NCBI GenBank assembly: GCA_937969395.1
Contig: CALBVI010000185.1
Location: 1-6,208, forward strand
Direction of reading: 5' to 3'
Length of the DNA: 6,208 nucleotides
Source of the DNA: an uncultured Spongiibacteraceae bacterium
GTDB lineage: Bacteria > Pseudomonadota > Gammaproteobacteria > Pseudomonadales > Dasaniaceae
Under the pieces are notes generated by a model. The model saw only the letters and a program-made list of their open reading frames with translations, was not told where the DNA came from and did no database searches. Each line of letters starts with the position of its first letter. The stretch's first letter is position 1. The translations under genes were made by a program, and so were the position numbers. Shown piece after piece: positions 1-4,710 of this stretch.

Positions 1-1
1 T

Positions 2-655
2 TCTGTCGGCGAAATTTATACCGAAGAACTTCGGTCGCTAGGATATACCGTTAGTCCGGATGCACTTGAAAAGAACTTTGTCGATGCATTCGCCCGTTTC
101 AAGTATGAATATCCCAATGCAATTCTTGATCGCAGCGATTGGCGCACCATTGTCGCATACACATTGCACGGACTGACGCCTGAAGATGACTTCGATCACC
201 AATTCGAAACACTCTGGAATGCTTTCACCGACCCCAAGCGCTGGCGCCTTTTACCGGGGATTGAATCGACACTGAGTCGTCTGCGAGAGAATGGACTACG
301 CCTATTCGTATTGTCCAATAATGATGAACGGCTTCACCTCGTACTCAAGGGGCTGAACATCGACACCTATTTTGAGGATGTTTTTATCTCTACCGAGCTG
401 GGCGTCCAGAAACCGTCAAAACAAATATTCGACATCGTTCAGGAGCGCATCGCGGTGGCGCCGAAGAACATTCTACATGTCGGCGATAATCTTATTGAAG
501 ACATGGAAGGGGCGTTGCAAGCCGGCTGGAATACTGCGTTAGTCGGTCCCGCAACCAAGACCATTGATGATAAGTCCTGTGATAATCAGCCCTCTGCCAG
601 ACTAGCTGACAGTGTCAGTGAATTATTTTTTGGACCAATAGCTGCGAGCGTGTAG
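2..655 (+). CDS. HAD-superfamily hydrolase (HDHD3/REG-2-like), 5'-truncated by window edge
   Basis: The last 217 residues of a cytoplasmic haloacid-dehalogenase-like phosphohydrolase are visible; the substrate is unknown. The frame is open from base 2, so the real start lies upstream of the window. The TTG at 164 is an internal leucine codon, not the start. The visible N-terminal part (VGEIYTEEL, then an alpha-helical cap) matches what follows motif I in HDHD3-like enzymes, so the nucleophile DxD motif should lie just outside. Motif II is the Ser of LFVLSNND (visible residue 105), motif III is the Lys of GVQKPS (137), and motif IV is GDNLIED (161-167) with both acidic residues. The core therefore looks intact. 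Family known: Mg-dependent phosphatases acting through a phospho-aspartate. It is convergent with the ABC ATPase gene. The family call is firm; the subgroup is from pattern memory. Confidence 0.88.
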   Translation, partial: SVGEIYTEELRSLGYTVSPDALEKNFVDAFARFKYEYPNAILDRSDWRTIVAYTLHGLTPEDDFDHQFETLWNAFTDPKRWRLLPGIESTLSRLRENGLRLFVLSNNDERLHLVLKGLNIDTYFEDVFISTELGVQKPSKQIFDIVQERIAVAPKNILHVGDNLIEDMEGALQAGWNTALVGPATKTIDDKSCDNQPSARLADSVSELFFGPIAASV

Positions 656-765
656 ATGACCGACGCTCTGTGGAAAGAATGGATTGTTGAAATCTAGCGT
701 TGACAAATCTAGGGTGATTCAGCCTGCGCCGATGACGAGGTTCTTTTTAATCTGACAGCGATGAG

Positions 766-791
766 CGAGGGAATTGATAACCTTCCCCTCG
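766..791. terminator. Weak hairpin between convergent genes
   Basis: CGAGGGAA (766-773) pairs with TTCCCCTCG (783-791), giving 8 pairs with one bulged C and a 9-nt loop. It lies in the 142-bp gap between the hydrolase stop and the ABC ATPase stop, where a shared transcription end would be expected. Neither strand has a proper run of T after it, so intrinsic termination is uncertain. I see nothing else in 656-797. Confidence 0.3.
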
Positions 792-797
792 TTACTC

Positions 798-1604
798 TCA
801 AGCAATTTTAACCTCAGGCTGCACGTTCACCCGCACACGCCCGTTCTCTTCATTTAGCACAACTGGTATATCAAACAACTCAGATATTTTTTGCTCGGTC
901 AGCAAATCCTGGCGCGCTCCCTCATCAATCAACTTACCGTGTTTGAGGTAAACAAGCCAATCAATGCCCGGTAAAATTTCTTCCAAGTGGTGGGTGACCA
1001 TCACAATTTTTTTGCCGGATGCAATCTGCTCCGAGAGTAGTTCCATATACTGGTGACTAAGCCGAATATCCAATCCAGCCGTGGGTTCATCAAGAATCAG
1101 ATATTCAGGATCGTGAATTAAGGAACGAGCCAATAGACATCGACGCTGTTCGCCCGTAGAAATAGTAGAGTATTTACTACTGGAAAGATGGCCTATATCG
1201 ACGGAGTCGAGATAATGCCTAGCGGTCTCGAGTTGTTCCTTGCTGTAATCCTGATGTCTATAGGTCGTCAGGCTCGAGTAGTATTGCGAAACAACCACCT
1301 GTAGCACGGTGGACTCCGAATCGACCCGTGACTGCAAATCGTGAGAAACTAACCCCATTTTCATCCGCATTTTGTCGCGCTCAAAAGTCTTCTGCCCTAG
1401 CAGTCTAAAGTAGGAGTCATCGTTTTCAACGGGGAAATGGTCTCTAAAAATAAGCTTCAAGAGGGTCGATTTTCCCGAGCCATTAGGCCCGATTATCGCA
1501 GAGCTGCGGTCTGAAGGTAGTGTCAGAGTAAGCCCCTCAAACACTTCATGAGCCCCATAATTAACCCGGACGTTTTTCATTTCAACTAAAGGGTGTTGTT
1601 TCAT
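798..1604 (-). CDS. ABC transporter ATP-binding protein, YlmA/ModF-like, stand-alone
   Basis: A 268-residue single nucleotide-binding domain. In order: Walker A GPNGSGKST (39-47); a Q-loop region LVSHDLQ (85-91) with His88 where most ABC ATPases have Gln; an atypical signature ISTGEQRR (148-155) in place of LSGGQ; Walker B YLILDEP (168-174) with catalytic Glu173; D-loop AGLD (176-179); and H-loop His205 in VTHH. The odd Q-loop and the VS..L pattern recall the YlmA/ModF type of ATPase, associated by name with molybdate or other import, though roles are poorly fixed. No permease or binding-protein gene is adjacent, so its partner is unknown. The ATG at 1604 lacks a convincing Shine-Dalgarno sequence. 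An in-frame ATG at residue 9 lies closer to the conserved start but also lacks one. The class is secure; the transport role is not. Confidence 0.9.
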   Translation of the reverse strand: MKQHPLVEMKNVRVNYGAHEVFEGLTLTLPSDRSSAIIGPNGSGKSTLLKLIFRDHFPVENDDSYFRLLGQKTFERDKMRMKMGLVSHDLQSRVDSESTVLQVVVSQYYSSLTTYRHQDYSKEQLETARHYLDSVDIGHLSSSKYSTISTGEQRRCLLARSLIHDPEYLILDEPTAGLDIRLSHQYMELLSEQIASGKKIVMVTHHLEEILPGIDWLVYLKHGKLIDEGARQDLLTEQKISELFDIPVVLNEENGRVRVNVQPEVKIA

Positions 1605-1689
1605 ATTTATCTAAAAAGCTATCTCAATGGGTGATATTTGGTCGATGGATGAGCACAATACAGACTTTCGAATAAAATAAAAGCCCTGA

Positions 1690-2066
1690 ATCAAGCAATC
1701 GCTTAAGGGAGGCAGGGTTGAAGCACTTTATTGAAAATTGGCAGATGAGCAATTCGAGGAGTTTGTTGAGACTCATCCAATCCACAAACAATTTTTCAAA
1801 GAATACGTAAATAACATGACCTTGATGAAGTTGAAACTAACACTGCGAAAGACCGTTTACGTCAAACAATTAATTTTGTGGAAAAGGGCTCAAAAAAAGT
1901 GGCGGTCCATGGCTAATGAGTAGGATATTAACGCTAGCGGACTATTGCGCCAACAATGAATCGTATTAATGATCTTGACTACACTGAGCTGTGGAGCGAT
2001 TTACCTAGGGTAACTGCTTAGTATGAAGAGATGATGCAGCGATTGTTGAGCAAGAGTAATCATTGA
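1690..2066 (+). pseudogene. Possible decayed coding sequence, unidentified
   Basis: No intact gene fits 1605-2078. One reading frame nevertheless gives protein-like sequence broken by stops. From 1690 it reads IKQSLKGGRVEALY, then TGA at 1732, then a 62-codon stretch (KLADEQFEEFVETHP...) to TAG at 1921, then DINASGLLRQQ to TGA at 1957. A shift of frame then continues as INDLDYTELWSDLPRVTA, TAG at 2019, and YEEMMQRLLSKSNH to TGA at 2064. The 62-codon stretch has only a TTG start directly after a stop, so it is a poor independent gene. The whole ends 12 bp before a strong terminator, as the 3' end of a real gene would. I do not recognise the family. Stretches of this length with few stops can also arise by chance, so confidence is low. 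Confidence 0.33.
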
Positions 2067-2078
2067 TGAAATGCCCAG

Positions 2079-2116
2079 ATATAAAAAAGGCTCCTAACTA
2101 GGAGCCTTTTTTATAT
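2079..2116. terminator. Bidirectional Rho-independent terminator
   Basis: A perfect 18-bp inverted repeat (arms 2079-2096 and 2099-2116) with only AC between them. The GC core is GGCTCCTA/TAGGAGCC, flanked by a run of six A on one side and six T on the other. Either strand therefore gives a stable stem followed by a U tract. It lies 15 bp after the stop of the minus-strand PEP-CTERM gene and is well placed to end that transcript. On the plus strand it would end anything read through the eroded region before it. Confidence 0.9.
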
Positions 2117-2130
2117 CGCAAAGCACAATT

Positions 2131-2760
2131 TTACTGAGCTTGTTTTCTACGAGAAATACCCAAACCAATAAGACCTAATGCTAGTAGTGCAAGAGAGCCT
2201 GGCTCAGGCACACTGACCATATAAGCTGCGTCAAGTAGATTTCCTGTTGTGTCACCTAGGCTATCATTTGAAGTAAAGAAAAGGGTAGATGTAGTAGCAG
2301 TTGCTTGGAATGTACTTGTGAAAAAGCTCCATTCACCTACAACATGGTCATCAAATGTGAAAGTTTCTATATTATAGATACCAGCGTCAAATGACTCATT
2401 GCTGTTGTTACGGGCGCTATAGGCAAAACCATACTCATACCATTCGCCAATAATGGTATCCACATCCTGACTGAATGTGTATGCACTATTGTTTGCGCCG
2501 TGTGCATTTAACTCTGCAATTTGTTCACCTTCAACAGCCTTAACGGGTTGGTGCCTGCTTAAAGAATCCCAAATTTCCATAGCGCTGCCGTCGTAATCCC
2601 ACCCTGGCACATCAACTCCGCGAGTAGTTGTATAGTATTGCCATGAGTTATCAGCAATATCTGGTGCTTCGAAACCGCCATTAACAAGCAAGCTTGCTTG
2701 CGTAGTAGCAGTCATTAGCGCGCCAGCTACGAACAGCCCTATTGCTTTATAACTAAACAT
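2131..2760 (-). CDS. PEP-CTERM sorting-domain exported protein
   Basis: A 209-residue secreted protein. A Sec signal peptide covers about residues 1-22 (probable cleavage TQA|SL). The mature part begins LLVNGGFEAP and carries VPGW and MEIWDSL, a pattern seen in DUF642-like or choice-of-anchor beta-sandwich (carbohydrate-binding-like) domains. The C-terminus is a textbook PEP-CTERM signal: PEP at 185-187, a hydrophobic helix, and a basic tail SRRKQAQ. Family known: such proteins are processed by exosortase (EpsH/Xrt) and commonly belong to exopolysaccharide or biofilm matrices. No exosortase gene is in the window. The start is the ATG at 2760, because GGAG lies 6 nt upstream. A GTG at 2772 would add four residues and would swallow that site. 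The gene is monocistronic, with its own terminator at 2079-2116. The sorting signal is certain; the binding domain is a likely but unproven call. Confidence 0.9.
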   Translation of the reverse strand: MFSYKAIGLFVAGALMTATTQASLLVNGGFEAPDIADNSWQYYTTTRGVDVPGWDYDGSAMEIWDSLSRHQPVKAVEGEQIAELNAHGANNSAYTFSQDVDTIIGEWYEYGFAYSARNNSNESFDAGIYNIETFTFDDHVVGEWSFFTSTFQATATTSTLFFTSNDSLGDTTGNLLDAAYMVSVPEPGSLALLALGLIGLGISRRKQAQ

Positions 2761-2766
2761 AAAAAT

Positions 2767-2770
2767 CTCC
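2767..2770 (-). promoter_or_regulatory. Ribosome binding site that fixes the PEP-CTERM start
   Basis: GGAG on the minus strand, 6 nt before the ATG at 2760. It overlaps the alternative GTG start at 2772, which has no comparable site of its own, so the shorter protein is preferred. Confidence 0.7.
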
Positions 2771-2792
2771 ACTGTAATAAAAACTATGACTA

Positions 2793-2820
2793 TTAATATT
2801 TAAAGCACATAGTGCGCCAA
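2793..2820 (-). promoter_or_regulatory. Candidate promoter of the PEP-CTERM gene
   Basis: On the minus strand TTGGCG (2820-2815) is followed after 16 bp by TATTAA (2798-2793), each matching 4 of 6 consensus sigma-70 positions. The -10 lies 32 bp before the ATG. The spacer contains a small dyad, GCAC-ATA-GTGC (2805-2815), that could be an operator. The region is AT-rich, so chance matches are easy. Confidence 0.27.
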
Positions 2821-2994
2821 TAAATAAAACTTTATATTTTTCAGTCGGTTAACTATTTTTAGAAAGCGAACAATGTGGGCGCTGTAAGAAAAGTCGACAT
2901 TTATTTGTGGCAACCTCGAAAATTTAGACGCGAGGCCAAGGCTGTGAAAATAAATCCAATATGACAGTAGACTGCTTGCTTGAGGGGAGGGATG

Positions 2995-3028
2995 CTGCAA
3001 TCGCCTTTCCTAGGCGGCGTCATTGCAG
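2995..3028. repeat. Bulged 11-bp hairpin
   Basis: CTGCAATCGCC (2995-3005) pairs with GGCG (3016-3019) and, across a 2-nt bulge, with ATTGCAG (3022-3028), leaving a 10-nt loop. Neither side has a T run, so it is not a standard terminator. It lies in otherwise gene-free DNA. It could be an RNA structure, a protein-binding dyad, or the relic of an element end. Confidence 0.45.
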
Positions 3029-3171
3029 TGAATATTCATTGTCTAATGACTATTAAGGATCGGGGGGTAAAAAGAGACGCATAGCAGATTCTAGCCATCT
3101 TCACCGATTACAGGATGTCACATCTGAAAACGAAATTCCCTAGCCAAACATGAATACGAGGACCCATTTAA

Positions 3172-3396
3172 CAACGGCATAATAGAATAACTTCGAAGGA
3201 GCTTAATAAAGTTGCCGTTAAAGCTGATACAAAGTCCACCACAGATGCGAATATATTAGTGGCTATGTTTTCAACATTATTTCTAGGACAACTGCCTTAA
3301 GTCGATTTTGAGTAAACCCTAGTCTTGCCTTCCAAAGAAATAACAATAGTCGAGTCTGCATTGTTAAACGCGTTTACTAAGAAGCGGTGTGGTTAA
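3172..3396 (+). pseudogene. Possible remnant of a TetR-type regulator C-terminus
   Basis: One frame reads plausibly as protein with stops inside. From 3172 it runs 42 codons, including NKVAVKADTKSTTD and LVAMFSTLFLGQLP, to TAA at 3298. It then gives VDFE and TAA at 3313, then 26 codons (TLVLPSKEITIVESALLNAF and a basic end) to TAA at 3394. The order of a polar helix, a D-T-D-like turn, a hydrophobic LVAMF..LFLGQL helix and a final amphipathic helix resembles the ligand-binding C-terminus of TetR-family repressors. No helix-turn-helix region is readable upstream. The resemblance is by eye only; it may be chance. Confidence 0.25.
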
Positions 3397-3505
3397 AGGA
3401 TTAACGCTGAGCGGATGCATCCATTGACACTGGATGTGTTTAGGTCGGGCGATAAATTCAATGCCTTTTCCTGATAAGACCATACAAATCTTTTGATTAC
3501 CGATT

Positions 3506-3539
3506 AATTATCATTAAATTGTATAATTTAATGATAATT
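3506..3539. repeat. AT-rich 15-bp perfect inverted repeat
   Basis: AATTATCATTAAATT (3506-3520) and its exact complement AATTTAATGATAATT (3525-3539) are separated by GTAT. The repeat is 41 bp beyond the stop of the anti-sigma gene on the minus strand. The stem has almost no G or C and lacks a good T tract, so it is a weak terminator at best. A regulator binding site or a transcript-end stabiliser are alternatives. Confidence 0.6.
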
Positions 3540-3580
3540 TTTTCCAAAAGTAATTCATACTATTTTAACAAACTCACTTT

Positions 3581-3811
3581 TTATTTTAGTTTGTCTTTGA
3601 TCATACTGATTTTTTCATCTGTTACATTTTTTTTTGCTTCTTCTTCATTTTTTCGCTGGTACATAGCGATTGATAATTTAAAATTTTTAATGAATTGCTG
3701 GCAATTTCCACACGTTAATAAATGTATTTTAAAACGCATACGCTGATAAAAATTTAACTCTTCATCATGAAAAGCACTGGCTTTTTCACACATTTCCTTA
3801 CAATTTAACAT
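3581..3811 (-). CDS. Small zinc-finger anti-sigma factor
   Basis: A 76-residue, very charged cytoplasmic protein with no membrane segment. It carries the zinc-binding anti-sigma (ZAS, zf-HC2-like) pattern: Cys4 near the N-terminus and H30-x3-C34-x2-C37 (HLLTCGNC), with an extra Cys8. The order (M-L-x-C-K-E, a helix with DEEL, a basic helix, HLLxCxxC) is typical of short anti-sigma partners of ECF sigma factors. Family known: they hold the sigma factor inactive and release it when the zinc/thiol site or a further domain is altered. Its ATG overlaps the sigma stop in ATGTTAA, so the two are translationally coupled, with the anti-sigma made after the sigma as usual. It is shorter than ChrR or RsrA, with only a lysine-rich tail after the finger. 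This marks it as an inhibitor with no separate sensor domain. Confidence 0.85.
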   Translation of the reverse strand: MLNCKEMCEKASAFHDEELNFYQRMRFKIHLLTCGNCQQFIKNFKLSIAMYQRKNEEEAKKNVTDEKISMIKDKLK

Positions 3812-4392
3812 TCGCCTGTTTCCTGAAAATGTTCGATCGTTGTGAATAAATTAATACGTGCACGATGTAACAGCACTCTTACATTAGATGCACTTAACTC
3901 TAAAATATTACAAATATCGTTAAAAGATAAGCCTTCAATATCTTTTAACGTAAATACCGTTTTTTGCATATTGGGCATCAACTGCATTTTAGTATCGAGA
4001 CAATGGCTCATCTCTTCATTAGTTAACAATGCTTCGGGGGTTTCATCATGCCATTGATTGGCAGCACGAGCCCAACAACCTTTTGCACTGAAGCGGCCAT
4101 TAAGTGGGCTTTCATAGCCGTCATTAGTCGGGTCTAACGAAACATAACGTGATTCTTTACGCAGACGATTTTTTGCTTCATTGACTGTAATTCTTATTAT
4201 CCACGTTTTAATACTCGAACGCCCTTCAAAACCAGACAGTGATTTTTGAATAGAAATCCATGCTTCCTGTACCACTTCATCAGCAATCGAGTCGCCGACC
4301 ATTTGCCTAGCTACTGTCAGCATACTTGAATAGTAAAGGCTAATTAACTCACCGAGCTCAGGGATCTTAGCGTTGGCTTCTTGTTTACTCAT
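3805..4392 (-). CDS. ECF-type RNA polymerase sigma factor
   Basis: A 195-residue sigma-70-family extracytoplasmic-function factor that directs RNA polymerase to a small regulon. Region 2 spans about 17-83, including DEVVQEAW and the FEGRSSIKTWIIRI segment that contacts core enzyme and the -10. A linker about 90-120 is rich in Trp and Gly. Region 4 is about 127-184, with the helix-turn-helix SFNDICNILELSASNVRVLL (156-175) followed by HRAR, which reads the -35. Length and order are normal and no piece is missing. It is followed by its own anti-sigma gene (7-bp overlap) and is divergent from a TonB receptor gene 318 bp away. The sequence is not FecI-like: the partner is a soluble zinc protein, not FecR. 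The ATG at 4392 has only a distant GAGG upstream (12-nt spacing). Many ECF factors activate their own operon; I could not identify the promoter with certainty. The ECF subgroup was not assigned. Confidence 0.93.
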   Translation of the reverse strand: MSKQEANAKIPELGELISLYYSSMLTVARQMVGDSIADEVVQEAWISIQKSLSGFEGRSSIKTWIIRITVNEAKNRLRKESRYVSLDPTNDGYESPLNGRFSAKGCWARAANQWHDETPEALLTNEEMSHCLDTKMQLMPNMQKTVFTLKDIEGLSFNDICNILELSASNVRVLLHRARINLFTTIEHFQETGEC

Positions 4393-4437
4393 TCAGCGAT
4401 CAAACCTCGATAATAAATTAAATACTATTTATTTTGT

Positions 4438-4452
4438 AACAAAGCCTTTGTT
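4438..4452. promoter_or_regulatory. 15-bp palindrome upstream of the sigma gene, candidate operator
   Basis: AACAAAG-C-CTTTGTT is a perfect dyad of two 7-bp arms around one base, 45 bp before the sigma ATG. Its size and place suit a homodimeric regulator acting on the sigma operon, or a -35-region element read on either strand. No regulator gene is next to it. Confidence 0.4.
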
Positions 4453-4512
4453 GATGCATCTATCTTAACAACAGTACTGAACTATTAATAATTTAAGGGG
4501 TGCTATAAAGAC

Positions 4513-4530
4513 GTTATTCTAACGAATAAC
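4513..4530. repeat. Short stem-loop in the divergent region
   Basis: GTTATTC (4513-4519) and GAATAAC (4524-4530) form a 7-bp perfect inverted repeat around TAAC. It lies about 180 bp before the receptor ATG. There is no T tract on either strand, so it is more likely an operator-type dyad than a terminator. Confidence 0.35.
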
Positions 4531-4697
4531 CCTATTTTCGACCTGAAATAATTAAGCCAGCCATAGCTATAGCCTTATTAGCTGCAACTGAGCCTCCTAA
4601 ATCAGCCTAGAGGGTAATACTTATTCAAAAATAAAAAATTGATCTTAACTAAATTTATAAAAAATAACTAAATAGTTAAAACCTATATGAAGTACAC

Positions 4698-4703
4698 GAG
4701 GAG
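4698..4703 (+). promoter_or_regulatory. Ribosome binding site of the TonB receptor
   Basis: GAGGAG ends 7 nt before the ATG at 4711. This is a strong Shine-Dalgarno that fixes the receptor start. Confidence 0.8.
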
Positions 4704-4710
4704 AGTATAT

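Larger units (their letters stand above)
2821..3505. other. Long intergenic region without an intact gene
   Basis: Between the PEP-CTERM promoter area and the AT-rich repeat at 3506 there is no supportable intact gene on either strand. A 66-codon minus-strand open stretch (2800-3000) has no Shine-Dalgarno and no recognisable motif, and it overlaps the probable PEP-CTERM promoter. The region does contain a bulged hairpin (2995-3028), a short perfect palindrome TGAATATTCA (3029-3038), a possible gene remnant (3172-3396), and a small stem CATCC/GGATG around 3417-3436. No tRNA-like T-arm or terminator with a T tract was seen. Confidence 0.6.
4393..4710. promoter_or_regulatory. Divergent control region, sigma operon / TonB receptor
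   Basis: 318 bp of AT-rich DNA between two outward-facing transcription units, so it must hold both promoters. Visible elements are the palindrome at 4438-4452, a stem-loop at 4513-4530, a short palindrome ATAGCTAT near 4564, and the receptor ribosome site at 4698. On the sigma side, TTACAA and TATTAT 18 bp apart between the palindrome and the ATG could be a weak promoter. No clear GAAC-type ECF -35 with a fitting -10 was found for either gene, and no convincing Fur box. There is no gene in this stretch. Confidence 0.6.

Noticed and set aside
164..655. A shorter HAD protein starting at the TTG at 164
   Set aside because: The frame is open to the left edge and the upstream codons encode the expected HDHD3-like cap helices, so the TTG is internal.
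1738..1923. An independent 61-residue gene
   Set aside because: It has only a TTG start right after a TGA, with no ribosome site at the right distance. It is better explained as part of a decayed longer frame.
2800..3000. A 66-residue minus-strand protein
   Set aside because: It has no ribosome site and no motif, and it overlaps the likely promoter of the PEP-CTERM gene.
3080..3110. GACGCATAGC resembling part of a c-di-GMP-I riboswitch
   Set aside because: The GCAAACC-type first half, the tetraloop and the rest of the fold are missing, and no intact gene follows.
3506..3539. A Fur box
   Set aside because: The half sites ATTATC and GATAAT face outward, the reverse of the Fur consensus, and the site is far from any promoter of a transport gene.
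3519..3746. A plus-strand 75-residue hydrophobic protein
   Set aside because: It is the complementary frame of the anti-sigma gene, which has clear zinc-finger motifs and coupling to the sigma gene.
3842..4057. A plus-strand 71-residue protein
   Set aside because: It lies opposite the conserved region 4 of the sigma factor; a shadow frame.
3581..4392. A FecI/FecR surface-signalling pair
   Set aside because: The second protein is a 76-aa soluble zinc-finger protein with no transmembrane segment, and the receptor has no STN domain.
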